Origin: an uncultured Phocaeicola sp.
GTDB taxonomy: Bacteria > Bacteroidota > Bacteroidia > Bacteroidales > Bacteroidaceae
Direction of reading: 5' to 3'
Assembly: GCA_958434805.1 (NCBI GenBank)
Contig: CAUBDX010000014.1
Location: 1-63,890, forward strand
DNA: 63,890 bases
A program made the position numbers and the translations under genes. The notes beneath the pieces were generated by a model. The model had not been told where the DNA came from. It searched no databases and saw only the letters and a program-made list of their open reading frames with translations. This document shows, in pieces, positions 53,809 through 63,055 of this stretch; position 1 is the first letter of the stretch, and the number at the start of each line of letters is the position of its first letter.

Positions 53809-55911
53809 TTACAGCCAGACAATCCGGTAAAGCATACCGCGGTTCGTGCGCCGGCTAGTGAAACCATATTTCCGCATCAGCCTGCCCAGATACGAGATAT
53901 TCCCGGTGGTCAGTTTCAACTTTAAGATGCGTGAACGCTTGTTCAACTGTTCCGCTATTTCCATCAAAGTCTCTTCCTCGCCTTCCCGTTCATTTCGTGC
54001 CCTGCGCGTCATGCTGCACAAGGCAGCCTCTAACGGAGTGGTCTGTTCAAACTGACGGTTTTCCTGTTTCAGCAGTTCCTCGTCGGCATCGTCCAGCCAG
54101 TAACGTTCTCCCTGATTGAGAGCCTGCATGGCTTGGGCATAAAGTTGCCGGTAATTGAAAGTGATTTCAGTGCGGATAGGCTCTGTCACTTCAATGCAGA
54201 TAAAACGCCGGCTTCCCGAAGGATCGTTCAGCAGGTCGGCATGATTACTTGTAGCAATAAAGGATGCATAGCGTCTCACTTCCTGTACCGAAGTGGCATA
54301 AGGCTTGCGAAGGTTGAGCACAGGCTTCTGCAACAGATGCTTCAGAAAACCTTGCTGATTGGAGCTGATTTGGTCGAACTCGTCCAAGTTGATAAGCAGA
54401 AAACGCCCCAAAGCCATTTCCGCATCGCGCTTGCTCCGGAAATCAAGGCTGTCGGTATAGGCAAAGCGCAGCTCGGGAGGCAGAATCAACCGGCAAAAAG
54501 TTGACTTCCGATAGCCTTGCGCACCGATTAATACCGGAACCGTACTGTTTCCGTGTATCCGGTCCATCCCTCTCCAGTGTGCCACCATACTCAGAAACCA
54601 TCGGTAGAACAGCTCGCGCCAGCATCCTCCGTTCATACAGGGGACACAGTCTGCCAGTTCCCGGATGCGGTCGTGTCCGTCCCATTTTCCGGTACTCCAA
54701 AGATAATCTTCTATCGGGTTATATATCGGAATACGATCGGATCCCAAGTAGCGGTCCACATCTCGGTCCCACACACAAATTCCCTCTTCCAAGGCATCCA
54801 TCGCCATGCTGTTACGCGCCCGCCGGTCGGCTGGCTTGAAGTAAAAGTGGATGGAGTCCCGCTTCCGGTATTCCGTTTCTCCTGTCAGTGTATTGAAACG
54901 GAACTCATAACGGCGTTCCATAAACTCCTTCATGCGCAACAGGGTGGCTTGGTCGCCGGACAAGCTTGGCGATTCACCGAACCCTTTACACTCTTGGTAT
55001 AAGGTATGTACAAGGGTGCGCAAGGTCACTTCGTCCGTTTCGGGATAGTGGGCAAGCGTTTGCCGTACCGTTTCTTCCTCCGGAATGCCCGACCGGAAGC
55101 AGGCCTCTGCCAGTTTCACCAACAAAGGCTGCAAGTCGTTACCGCGTTTCCAGCCCGTAATCCCCTCTAATGTGTGGGCAAGTGTCATTTCATATAACCG
55201 GTGTACCGAAACCAGCGTATCCGAATCGGGTTCAAGACGTGCCAACGGGGAATCTCCCTGCTGCCGTTTCTCCCGGAATGTCATTTCATCGGGAAAGGTC
55301 AGAGGCTGCTCCATCCGGAAGGGGGCAACCTCCGGATTGTAATAAGCCTGTTCGTCCATCGTCAGGCGGAAGCTGATTTCGGGAGAAGCTTCCTTCAGGG
55401 TAATCGGGAACGGAAGCAAAGGCTGATAGCAGTTCACTGCCAGCCGATACGCATGGGCATGGAATTTTTCATACCAGTCTCTCTGTTGGGGAAGCGTGCC
55501 GTCGGGCAACGTGAAAGCCACCCAAATCTTGACGCTCTCTCCGCTTGATCCGACGAAGGCTGCCAAGGTCTGCGGAAACAGCCTCGCCTTTGCTTTCACC
55601 CGTTCCGCTTCTCCGCGTCCGGTCAGCCGGTTAACTTCCAGCAACACAATGCCATTATAGCGGAGTACCTCCTTACCGTCCGTTCCTTTCCGTTGCCACT
55701 CCAGAGAAGGGCATACGCGCGGCAGGCGATCAATATATTCATAATGCGATTTACGTCCACGCAGCAGAGGAATAATCCGTCTCAGTCCGTTCACATACTT
55801 GCTGTCGGCTTTCGTCGGCGATTGAATACGTCCCATCAGGGCTTCTGCCGTCAGGGTTGTCAGGCTCTCACTTCCTGTGCGGGAGTCTTGCTTGAATAAG
55901 GTTACTTTCAT
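53809..55911 (-). CDS. BT4734/VirE-type primase-helicase-like protein
   Basis: A 700-residue cytoplasmic protein of the Bacteroides VirE/BT4734 group. The N-terminal about 300 residues match the BT4734-like domain (YIDRLPRVCPSLEW, YNGIVLLEVNRL). The central VirE/SF3-like ATPase has Walker A VLIGAQGYRKSTFCR, Walker B GRFLLINLDEFDQ and a sensor-like ASFIATSNHADLL ending SGSRRFICIEV. The C-terminal about 90 residues look like DUF3874 (YLGRLMRKYGFTSRRTNRG), a probable winged helix. Such proteins resemble replication helicases of phages and plasmids; their role is not established. It is GC-richer (33 of 60 at 55261-55320), abuts a broken RND gene, and has iteron-like repeats upstream. Confidence 0.85.
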   Translation of the reverse strand: MKVTLFKQDSRTGSESLTTLTAEALMGRIQSPTKADSKYVNGLRRIIPLLRGRKSHYEYIDRLPRVCPSLEWQRKGTDGKEVLRYNGIVLLEVNRLTGRGEAERVKAKARLFPQTLAAFVGSSGESVKIWVAFTLPDGTLPQQRDWYEKFHAHAYRLAVNCYQPLLPFPITLKEASPEISFRLTMDEQAYYNPEVAPFRMEQPLTFPDEMTFREKRQQGDSPLARLEPDSDTLVSVHRLYEMTLAHTLEGITGWKRGNDLQPLLVKLAEACFRSGIPEEETVRQTLAHYPETDEVTLRTLVHTLYQECKGFGESPSLSGDQATLLRMKEFMERRYEFRFNTLTGETEYRKRDSIHFYFKPADRRARNSMAMDALEEGICVWDRDVDRYLGSDRIPIYNPIEDYLWSTGKWDGHDRIRELADCVPCMNGGCWRELFYRWFLSMVAHWRGMDRIHGNSTVPVLIGAQGYRKSTFCRLILPPELRFAYTDSLDFRSKRDAEMALGRFLLINLDEFDQISSNQQGFLKHLLQKPVLNLRKPYATSVQEVRRYASFIATSNHADLLNDPSGSRRFICIEVTEPIRTEITFNYRQLYAQAMQALNQGERYWLDDADEELLKQENRQFEQTTPLEAALCSMTRRARNEREGEEETLMEIAEQLNKRSRILKLKLTTGNISYLGRLMRKYGFTSRRTNRGMLYRIVWL

Positions 55912-56034
55912 GTGTTTTCTTTAAATTTAAAAAAGTCTATAAAGTTACAACATGAAAAAGGCGATGTCAAGAGGAAAAGGGTAATTTTTTATACAAAAAA
56001 CAACTCATCGCGATGCACCTCAAAAGGAGAAAAC

Positions 56035-56262
56035 GTGTAGGACGCGTGTAGGCAAACGGTGCGTCCTACACCGTCCTACACTGCACCCTACACGCTTTAA
56101 TCATCTGTTTATAAATAATTTAACCCCAAAAACGTGTAGGGTGCAGGCAAATTTGCGAAAAACTTTTTTTGAGGGAGAGAGAAGAAGCATACAAGTCGGC
56201 AGAATCATGCTAACGACCAAGACGAATCATAGTAACGACCGAGGCGAATCATAGTAACGACC
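56035..56262 (+). repeat. Iteron-like repeat block, copy B, upstream of VirE-type gene
   Basis: Six GTGTAGG/CCTACAC heptamers lie at 56035, 56046, 56065, 56075, 56087 and 56134, neighbours being 10-12 bases apart within groups. A perfect 12-bp inverted repeat TGCACCCTACAC (56082-56093) / GTGTAGGGTGCA (56134-56145) overlaps them. Then come three AACGACC words at 56212, 56234 and 56256 with an exact 22-base period (unit contains GAATCATAGT). The gap 55912-56375 contains no gene. Copy A at 14117-14326 has the same parts in the same order. Confidence 0.85.
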
Positions 56263-56309
56263 AAGGCGAATCTTTACTACGACTCGGAAGTTTTCTTAAT
56301 AAAACGACC

Positions 56310-56352
56310 AGGCGTTTTGCCAAAACCTCTTGAAGTTTCAAGCAAAACGCCT
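56310..56352. terminator. 11-bp inverted repeat after propeller lipoprotein
   Basis: AGGCGTTTTGC (56310-56320) pairs with GCAAAACGCCT (56342-56352), 24 bases after the stop of the minus-strand lipoprotein gene. T tract is poor on both sides. Confidence 0.5.
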
Positions 56353-56375
56353 TGATGAATTACAAAAACAACGGC

Positions 56376-57428
56376 TCATTTCAGCACATACGATACCAAC
56401 TGCTCATCGGAATTGACATCGGTTGCCCACAGGGTCTTCCGAGCCTCATCGACAAACACACCGGCAAGCGGACGGTCGAACACGTAGGTGTGAAGGAGTT
56501 TACCCGACCAGCTGAATACGCGCATCATCTTGGCTCCCTGCTTGGCTTCACCACGCTGCTGCATGATTTCCTTAAATGTGGTACCATCGTACAGCGCATA
56601 AATGCAACGGTCGGTGGCTTGTACATCCCAATACCCCATGCAGCCTTTCGGAATGCCATAGCCCTCGGGAGTTACGCTGAACACCGGTTCTCCATCGGGT
56701 CCTACCGAATGAACAGTTTCTTCTGCCGGATTGGGCAGGTTGTAACAGTCCATCACATCGCCCAACTGGGTTACTGCCACCAGACGGTCTTGCTTCGGAG
56801 CCGCAGCCAGAAACGAACGCCAAGCCTGTGACACAGCCGGAGCTGCCGTAGCCAGCAGTTCTTTCTCGGAAAGAGGATAAACAGCACTGCTGCCTTTCAC
56901 CTTTCCGCAGGAGTCTATCATGCTGAAACGATGTTCACCGGAATTGTCGGGAACAAGGAAGCTTCCTCCGGATAGCGGAATGAAATCGAGCGGCATCAGC
57001 ACCGATTCGTCCATGCGAACCATGCGCTGCAATGTAGGTTGGGTGTCCTTACCCACTCCGTTATACACGGCTATCTTGCGTCCGTTCGAGTCGAGTACGG
57101 CTACCCGGTTCGGACCGAGGAAACGGACATCAGAACCGGATATCACTTCTTCCGGTCCTTCGCCCAAAGGGGCAAAAGAAGAAAGGTACTTGAAATCCGG
57201 ATACGTAAACGCATGACAATAATAAGCGGGATGGTGCATATCGAACACCACTGCCACATCATCCTGCACCCGTATGCGGTAAGCATAACGGAATAACACG
57301 GAATCAACCTGTATTGCCCGACCGGCAAGCGAATCACACGGCACTGCGACTGAATCGCCGGATGACTGTGTGGAGGTACATCCTGCCAGCATACATACAG
57401 CCAGCATGAAAGAATAAAATGTTTTCAT
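56376..57428 (-). CDS. BF3164-type six-bladed propeller lipoprotein
   Basis: A 350-residue lipoprotein (signal MKTFYSFMLAVCMLAGC, C17, then TSTQSSGDS) with a TolB-like six-bladed beta-propeller body: FAPLGEGPEEVISGSDVRF, NRVAVLDSNGRKIAVYNG and AGVFVDEARKTLWATDVNSD. This matches the BF3164/BF2867 lipoprotein family of Bacteroides, of unknown function. No acidic surface-export motif follows the Cys. It has an AC-rich leader repeat upstream. Composition is similar to the neighbouring VirE gene. Confidence 0.8.
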   Translation of the reverse strand: MKTFYSFMLAVCMLAGCTSTQSSGDSVAVPCDSLAGRAIQVDSVLFRYAYRIRVQDDVAVVFDMHHPAYYCHAFTYPDFKYLSSFAPLGEGPEEVISGSDVRFLGPNRVAVLDSNGRKIAVYNGVGKDTQPTLQRMVRMDESVLMPLDFIPLSGGSFLVPDNSGEHRFSMIDSCGKVKGSSAVYPLSEKELLATAAPAVSQAWRSFLAAAPKQDRLVAVTQLGDVMDCYNLPNPAEETVHSVGPDGEPVFSVTPEGYGIPKGCMGYWDVQATDRCIYALYDGTTFKEIMQQRGEAKQGAKMMRVFSWSGKLLHTYVFDRPLAGVFVDEARKTLWATDVNSDEQLVSYVLK

Positions 57429-57442
57429 CGTTTTATTTATTG

Positions 57443-57494
57443 GTTTTTAAGTTTGTATGTTTTAAGTTTGTGAGTTTTTGAGTTTATGAGTTTA
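57443..57494 (-). repeat. AC-rich leader repeat before propeller lipoprotein
   Basis: On the coding strand AAACTCATAAACTCAAAAAC and similar words repeat about five times up to some 15 bases before the ATG. Longest example of the leader seen also at 23072, 36193 and 47966. Confidence 0.6.
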
Positions 57495-57582
57495 CCCCCA
57501 ACAAGGCATAACAACCCGAAACAGATGCAAAAATAAGCATATTTTACAGACGGTGATAACCCGACTTTGCAAAAGATTTGCG

Positions 57583-57590
57583 TATTTTTG
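57583..57590 (+). promoter_or_regulatory. -7 box of kinase-RapZ gene
   Basis: TATTTTTG, 28 bases before the ATG at 57618. A TTTG lies only 13 bases upstream, too close for the usual -33. Confidence 0.4.
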
Positions 57591-57617
57591 CAATAAAGAT
57601 GAAAAAACAACTTGAAG

Positions 57618-59048
57618 ATGAATACAGATTTACTGACCTCGCTTTACCGGTCTGTTACGGGAAATGCTCCTGAGCTTATCGAAGCCCTGCCGGGTGCCGG
57701 CTCAAACCGAAGCTATTTCCGTCTGCACGGAAAGCCGACACTGATAGGAGTTTATGGCACTTCCGTGGAAGAAAACCGGGCTTTTACTTATATGGCTGCT
57801 CATTTCCAGCAGAAAGGGATTCCCGTTCCGAAAGTGTATGCCGTATCAGCCGACGGACTGGCTTATCTGCAAGAGGATTTGGGAAATACGTCTCTCTTTC
57901 AACAGATTGAAAACGGAAGAAAGACCGGATGCTTTCGTCCGGAAGAGGTGGAGCTGTTACGCCAGACCATCCGCTTGCTGCCGCACATCCAGTTTGCCGG
58001 AGCCGAAGGAATGGATTTCAGCGTATGTTATCCGCAAAGCAACTTCGACCGGAGGGCGATTTTATGGGACTTGAATTATTTTAAATACTGCTTTCTGAAA
58101 GCTACGGGAGTGGAGTTCAGGGAAGACCGGCTGGAAAACGATTTTGAATGCATGGCTTCACGCCTGCTTCAAGTGCCAGCCGACAGCTTCATGTACCGTG
58201 ACTTCCAAAGCCGGAACGTGATGATAAAAGAAGGAAAGCCTTTCTTTATCGACTTTCAAGGCGGACGGAAGGGACCTTGTTATTATGATGTGGCTTCTTT
58301 CTTATGGCAAGCCAAGGCGAATCTGCCTGACCACTTGCGGAAGGAGCTGATAGATGCGTATCTGGAAGCTTTATGCCCTTACCTGAAAATAGAGAAAGAC
58401 GAGTTTATGCACACGTTGCGTCACTTCGTCTTGTTCCGCACGCTTCAAGTGCTCGGAGCATACGGCTTCCGCGGATTCTTTGAGAAAAAGCCGCACTTCA
58501 TAGAGAGTGTTCCCTTTGCTCTTGCCAACTTGAGTGAGCTGCTGAAAGATGATTTTAAAGCATATCCGTATCTGTGCGAAGTGCTTCACCGGGTGATTCA
58601 GAAAATGTCCCGTCCGGCTCTTCCTGCTGAAGAAAAGAAACTGACAGTTACCGTGATGAGTTTCTCATACCGGAAGGGGATTCCGGAAGATGAAAGCGGA
58701 AACGGTGGAGGATATGTATTCGACTGCCGGGCGGTTCATAATCCCGGACGCTATGAGCCCTACAAGCAGCTCACCGGTAGGGATGAACCGGTTATCCGGT
58801 TTTTGGAAGACAACGGAGAGATTTTCCACTTTCTGGAGCATACCGATGCGCTGGTGGATGCACATGTGGAACGGTATCTGAAACGCGGATTTACTCATCT
58901 ATCGGTTTACTTCGGATGTACGGGAGGCCAGCACCGCTCTGTCTATTCTGCCCAGCATACTGCCGAACATTTGCACCGCAAGTATGGAGTCAAGGTGCAT
59001 CTGATTCATCGTGAACAAGCTGTTGAACAAATTTTTGAAGCCTTATGA
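57618..59048 (+). CDS. Sugar kinase (AmgK-like) fused to RapZ C-terminal domain
   Basis: A 476-residue two-domain protein. Residues about 1-330 are an aminoglycoside-phosphotransferase fold: PGAGSNRSYFRL (nucleotide loop), the Brenner-type catalytic MYRDFQSRNVMI near residue 192 and the metal site FIDFQGG. Residues about 341-476 match the C-terminal domain of RNase adapter RapZ: VMSFSYRKGIP, GGYVFDCRAVHNPGRYEPYK, HLSVYFGCTGGQHRSVYSAQ. The next gene is a MurU-like nucleotidyltransferase whose ATG overlaps this stop by 4 bases. That pairing matches AmgK-MurU, which phosphorylates and then UDP-activates recovered cell-wall MurNAc. E. coli RapZ senses glucosamine-6-phosphate, so the fused domain may sense an amino sugar; this is inference. 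A TTG at 57612 is a less likely start. Confidence 0.85.
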   Translation: MNTDLLTSLYRSVTGNAPELIEALPGAGSNRSYFRLHGKPTLIGVYGTSVEENRAFTYMAAHFQQKGIPVPKVYAVSADGLAYLQEDLGNTSLFQQIENGRKTGCFRPEEVELLRQTIRLLPHIQFAGAEGMDFSVCYPQSNFDRRAILWDLNYFKYCFLKATGVEFREDRLENDFECMASRLLQVPADSFMYRDFQSRNVMIKEGKPFFIDFQGGRKGPCYYDVASFLWQAKANLPDHLRKELIDAYLEALCPYLKIEKDEFMHTLRHFVLFRTLQVLGAYGFRGFFEKKPHFIESVPFALANLSELLKDDFKAYPYLCEVLHRVIQKMSRPALPAEEKKLTVTVMSFSYRKGIPEDESGNGGGYVFDCRAVHNPGRYEPYKQLTGRDEPVIRFLEDNGEIFHFLEHTDALVDAHVERYLKRGFTHLSVYFGCTGGQHRSVYSAQHTAEHLHRKYGVKVHLIHREQAVEQIFEAL

Positions 59049-59788
59049 AAGCCATGATTTTTGCTGCCGGACTGGGAACCCGGCTGAAACCGCTGACCGA
59101 CCATATGCCCAAGGCACTGGTTCCGGTAGCCGGATGTCCGATGCTGGAGCATGTTATTTTGAAGCTGAAAGCAGCCGGATGTACCGAACTGGTGATTAAT
59201 ATCCATCACTTTGGGGAACAGATTATCGACTTTCTGCAAAGCAAACAGAATTTCGGCATACCCATCCATATCAGCGACGAACGCGATAAACTGCTCGACA
59301 CGGGAGGAGGAATCAAAAAGGCTGCTGCGTTCTTCAAAGGCAACGAGCCGTTTTTAGTGCATAACGTAGATATTCTCTCGAATACCGACCTTACGGAACT
59401 GTATCAGTATCATCTGCAAAGCCGGAATGATGCCACGCTGCTGGTCAGTCCGAGGCAGACGAAGCGGTATCTGTTAGTTGATGCCGATAACCGTCTGCGC
59501 GGATGGGTTAACAAAGAAACCGGACAAACCAAACCGGAAGGGTTTATTTATCAGCCTGACAAACTGAATGAATATGCTTTCAGCGGGATTCATGTCATCT
59601 CCCCTTCCCTGCTTCCACTGATGGATGAGCAATGGAACGGAACGTTTTCTATCATGGATTTTTACTTACAAAATTGCGAACGGGCTGTGCTGGGAGGACA
59701 TGCCGATTTCAACTTGAAGCTGATGGACATCGGAAAGCCTGAAACGCTGGCTGAAGCGGAACACTTTCTGGCTGCCTGCAAGCAGTAA
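59045..59788 (+). CDS. Sugar-1-phosphate nucleotidyltransferase, MurU-like
   Basis: A 247-residue nucleotidyltransferase: the signature AAGLGTRLKPLTDHMPKALV near the N-terminus, DTGGGIKKAAAFF, a metal Asp in HNVDILSNTDL and SIMDFYLQ near the end. Short length and absence of a C-terminal beta-helix fit MurU/RmlA-small-type enzymes rather than GlmU. With the overlapping AmgK-like kinase it probably turns MurNAc-1-phosphate into UDP-MurNAc for peptidoglycan recycling. Mannose-1-phosphate guanylyltransferase is the main alternative. Confidence 0.85.
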   Translation: MKAMIFAAGLGTRLKPLTDHMPKALVPVAGCPMLEHVILKLKAAGCTELVINIHHFGEQIIDFLQSKQNFGIPIHISDERDKLLDTGGGIKKAAAFFKGNEPFLVHNVDILSNTDLTELYQYHLQSRNDATLLVSPRQTKRYLLVDADNRLRGWVNKETGQTKPEGFIYQPDKLNEYAFSGIHVISPSLLPLMDEQWNGTFSIMDFYLQNCERAVLGGHADFNLKLMDIGKPETLAEAEHFLAACKQ

Positions 59789-59812
59789 GATGGAAAACAG
59801 AAGTATTTTTTA

Positions 59813-59820
59813 TACCTTTG
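59813..59820 (+). promoter_or_regulatory. -7 box of DUF4923 gene
   Basis: TACCTTTG, giving a leader of about 105 bases before the ATG at 59933. Confidence 0.45.
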
Positions 59821-59932
59821 CATGCTGAAACATGAATCATTCGCGTTTCGCAAGTACGTTTCAAGACTGTTGTCTGTAAAAGGTGACGAAACGGGAGATG
59901 TGCGAAACCGGAACTATTAATCTTATTAAAAA

Positions 59933-60568
59933 ATGAATAAATCAAATCTGATCAAAGTAGTTTGTATGTTGGTCTTGCTGGCTGTATCGGGAGCGAATGC
60001 TCAGGCGCAAGACTGGAAATCAATTCTGAAAGGAGTAGCCAATGCGGTTGCCAATAAAGAAGGTCTCACAGAGTTTAATCTGACCGGAACCTGGAAGTAT
60101 GTCAAACCGGACTGTAAGTTTGAAAGCGATAACTTGCTCTCAAAAGCCGGGGGTGAAGTGGCTGCCAAAAAGATTGAAGACAAAATGACCGAGGTGCTGA
60201 ACAAAATGGGATTTACAGAAGACTGCGTGTATGTATTCAATGCCGACAGCACCTATACTTCTACTGCCAAAGGACGGACTACCAAAGGTACGTACAGCTA
60301 TAACAGCGAAACCAAAGAGCTGACCATGAAGACGCGTCTCGGCATCAAGTTTAATGCAACCATCCATCAGGGGCTGGCTAAAAACAAGATGAGTCTGCTC
60401 TTCAAGGCAGACAAGCTGATGACACTGATGCAAGTAATCGGCGGCAAGTTAGGCAGCAAGTCGTCAAATTCCACCATCGGTGCTGCAACTTCTTTACTGA
60501 ATGAATACGATGGGCTGCAAGTGGGCTTTGAGCTGGAAAAGCAAGCCGAAGAGACAGCTAACCCCTAA
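59933..60568 (+). CDS. DUF4923 lipocalin-like exported protein
   Basis: A 211-residue exported protein (signal ending VSGANAQAQ). It shows the DUF4923 layout: an amphipathic helix DWKSILKGVANAVANKEG, then a lipocalin-like barrel opening with FNLTGTWKYVKPDCKFES and VYVFNADSTYTSTAKGR. There is no lipobox, so it is periplasmic. Function is unknown. It is monocistronic, with its own -7 box and a strong terminator. Confidence 0.85.
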   Translation: MNKSNLIKVVCMLVLLAVSGANAQAQDWKSILKGVANAVANKEGLTEFNLTGTWKYVKPDCKFESDNLLSKAGGEVAAKKIEDKMTEVLNKMGFTEDCVYVFNADSTYTSTAKGRTTKGTYSYNSETKELTMKTRLGIKFNATIHQGLAKNKMSLLFKADKLMTLMQVIGGKLGSKSSNSTIGAATSLLNEYDGLQVGFELEKQAEETANP

Positions 60569-60599
60569 TTCGGTAAGGCGGTCCATACCGTAGTCATCG

Positions 60600-60645
60600 C
60601 AAGCGCCTGCGCATTCCGGAAAGGAAGACGCAGGCGCTTGTTTTT
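60600..60645 (+). terminator. Terminator after DUF4923 gene
   Basis: CAAGCGCCTGCG (60600-60611) pairs perfectly with CGCAGGCGCTTG (60629-60640), followed by a T tract to 60645. Confidence 0.9.
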
Positions 60646-60683
60646 CTTAACACATAATCCTTCCTTTTCTTATATTCTTTTCT

Positions 60684-60691
60684 TAACTTTG
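60684..60691 (+). promoter_or_regulatory. -7 box of hppA
   Basis: TAACTTTG, 26 bases before the hppA ATG. Confidence 0.45.
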
Positions 60692-60717
60692 GAAAAGTAC
60701 TTTTAATCAATACTATT

Positions 60718-62922
60718 ATGGGAACAGCTCTTTTCTGGATGGTACCGGTGGCCTCTATTCTGGCACTTGTACTGGCATGGTATTTCTACCGACAAATGAT
60801 GAGGGAAAGTGAAGGAACGCCTTCAATGGAAAAAATCGCTTCACACGTGCGCCGGGGTGCAATGTCGTATCTGAAGCAGCAATACAAGATTGTGACATGG
60901 GTATTCATCGGACTGGTGATTCTTTTCTCTGTCATGGCTTACGGATTTAACTTACAGAATCCTTGGGTACCGGTGGCTTTTCTTACCGGCGGATTCTTTT
61001 CCGGACTTTCCGGTTATCTGGGAATGAAAACGGCTACGTATGCTTCGGCACGTACAGCCAATGCCGCACGTACTTCACTCAACAAGGGGTTACGGGTTGC
61101 TTTCCGAAGCGGAGCGGTCATGGGACTGGTTGTTGTGGGACTGGGACTCTTTGATATTTCTTTCTGGTATCTGCTGTTAGATCGATGTATTCCTGCCGAT
61201 GCCCTCAATCCTACCGCCAAGCTCTGCATGATTACGACTACGATGCTTACTTTCGGCATGGGAGCTTCTACGCAAGCCTTGTTTGCCCGTGTGGGCGGAG
61301 GTATCTATACGAAAGCTGCCGATGTGGGAGCTGACCTCGTGGGAAAGGTGGAGGCTGGTATTCCGGAAGATGACCCGCGTAACCCTGCAACCATTGCCGA
61401 CAATGTGGGCGATAATGTGGGCGATGTAGCGGGTATGGGTGCCGACTTGTATGAGTCTTACTGTGGCTCTATCTTGGCTACTGCGGCTTTGGGAGCTGCT
61501 GCCTTCATCGGGACCGGAGATACGGAAATGCAGTTTAAGGCGGTGATTGCTCCGATGCTGATTGCTGCCGTGGGAATTGTGCTGTCTATTATCGGAATCT
61601 TTACCGTGCGTACCAAGGAAGATGCCGGAATGAAAGAGTTGCTCAAGGCACTGTCGCTGGGAACGAACTTGAGTTCGGTCTTGATTGTGTTTGCTACTTT
61701 TATCATCTTGTGGCTGCTGGGCATTACCAACTGGGTGAATATCGCCTTGGCTGTGGTTGTGGGACTGGTGGTAGGAGTGGTTATCGGACGTTCTACTGAA
61801 TATTATACTTCCCAGTCGTATCAACCTACCCAGAAATTGTCTGAAAGCGGTAAAACCGGACCTGCCACAGTGATTATTTCGGGAATCGGACTGGGAATGG
61901 TTTCCACCACAATTCCGGTTCTTGCCGTAGTGGCAGGTATTATTCTCTCTTACTGGCTGGCTTCGGGATTCGATTTTGCCAACATCGGAATGGGACTTTA
62001 TGGCATCGGTATTGCTGCGGTCGGGATGCTTTCTACACTGGGAATTACCTTGGCTACGGATGCTTACGGACCGATTGCCGACAATGCGGGAGGCAATGCG
62101 GAAATGAGCGGACTGGGAGAAGAAGTACGGAAACGGACCGATGCGCTTGACTCTTTAGGAAATACCACCGCTGCTACCGGAAAAGGATTTGCCATCGGCT
62201 CTGCTGCGCTTACGGGGTTGGCGCTATTGGCTTCGTATATTGAAGAAATCCGCATCGGTCTGGAGCGATTGGGTAATACGATGCTGGAACTGCCGAACGG
62301 AATCAACGTAGCTATCCATGAGGCAACCTTTACCGACTTCATGATGTTTTATGATGTCACGCTGATGAATCCGAAAGTGCTTTCGGGTATGTTTATCGGA
62401 AGTATGATGGCGTTCTTGTTCTGCGGACTGACCATGAATGCGGTGGGACGTGCCGCGGCTCACATGGTGGAAGAGGTACGCCGGCAGTTCCGTGAAATCA
62501 AAGGAATTCTGGAAGGAAAGGCTGAACCCGATTATGCCCGTTGCGTACAAATCTCTACACAAGGAGCTCAGCGGGAAATGGTATTCCCGTCGCTGCTTGC
62601 CATTGTGGCTCCCATCCTGACCGGATTATTATTTGGTGTTCCGGGAGTCATCGGGTTGCTTATCGGCGGATTGTCTTCCGGCTTTGTGCTTGCCATCTTC
62701 ATGGCGAATGCCGGAGGTGCATGGGATAATGCCAAGAAATTTGTAGAAGAAGGAAACTTCGGAGGTAAAGGAAGCGAAGTTCACCGGGCTACCGTAGTGG
62801 GTGATACCGTGGGCGACCCGTTTAAAGATACCTCCGGTCCCAGCTTGAACATTCTTATCAAACTGATGAGTATGGTAGCAATCGTAATGGCAGGACTGAC
62901 GGTTTCTTGGAGCTTATTCTAA
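60718..62922 (+). CDS. hppA: Membrane-bound ion-pumping pyrophosphatase
   Basis: A 734-residue integral membrane protein with about 16 helices, splitting pyrophosphate to pump Na+ and/or H+. The substrate site [20 protein letters not shown] with [20 protein letters not shown] is intact, as is the second acidic motif [19 protein letters not shown]. The position that separates subfamilies reads [11 protein letters not shown]: Ala where K+-independent pumps carry Lys. This marks a K+-dependent enzyme, as in the Na+- or Na+,H+-pumping group known in Bacteroides; ion choice needs experiment. Monocistronic, with a terminator after it. Confidence 0.95.
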   Translation: MGTALFWMVPVASILALVLAWYFYRQMMRESEGTPSMEKIASHVRRGAMSYLKQQYKIVTWVFIGLVILFSVMAYGFNLQNPWVPVAFLTGGFFSGLSGYLGMKTATYASARTANAARTSLNKGLRVAFRSGAVMGLVVVGLGLFDISFWYLLLDRCIPADALNPTAKLCMITTTMLTFGMGASTQALFARVGGGIYTKAADVGADLVGKVEAGIPEDDPRNPATIADNVGDNVGDVAGMGADLYESYCGSILATAALGAAAFIGTGDTEMQFKAVIAPMLIAAVGIVLSIIGIFTVRTKEDAGMKELLKALSLGTNLSSVLIVFATFIILWLLGITNWVNIALAVVVGLVVGVVIGRSTEYYTSQSYQPTQKLSESGKTGPATVIISGIGLGMVSTTIPVLAVVAGIILSYWLASGFDFANIGMGLYGIGIAAVGMLSTLGITLATDAYGPIADNAGGNAEMSGLGEEVRKRTDALDSLGNTTAATGKGFAIGSAALTGLALLASYIEEIRIGLERLGNTMLELPNGINVAIHEATFTDFMMFYDVTLMNPKVLSGMFIGSMMAFLFCGLTMNAVGRAAAHMVEEVRRQFREIKGILEGKAEPDYARCVQISTQGAQREMVFPSLLAIVAPILTGLLFGVPGVIGLLIGGLSSGFVLAIFMANAGGAWDNAKKFVEEGNFGGKGSEVHRATVVGDTVGDPFKDTSGPSLNILIKLMSMVAIVMAGLTVSWSLF

Positions 62923-62945
62923 CCTTCTCTCTTCAAAAAAACAGC

Positions 62946-62981
62946 AAGCCTTTCTTTCCGGATGACCGGAAAGAAAGGCTT
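62946..62981. terminator. 16-bp perfect hairpin between convergent genes
   Basis: AAGCCTTTCTTTCCGG (62946-62961) pairs with CCGGAAAGAAAGGCTT (62966-62981) with a 4-base loop. T run is on the minus-strand side. Probably terminates both hppA and the DUF2490 gene. Confidence 0.8.
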
Positions 62982-63055
62982 ATTAAATGATTACTCCGTT
63001 ATGGCTCGAAAAGTAAGCGGACAATAGCCGAGCTACTTCTTTAGAATCAGACAAC

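Noticed and set aside
54553..55002. 149-residue antisense frame within the VirE-type gene
   Set aside because: Antisense shadow in GC-richer sequence; the minus strand carries clear Walker motifs across the same bases.
56212..56280. Short CRISPR-like array in the AACGACC repeats
   Set aside because: A 22-base tandem repeat with no unique spacers and no cas genes.
61177..61824. 215-residue antisense frame within hppA
   Set aside because: Shadow of the pyrophosphatase; His/Ser-rich composition with no domain.
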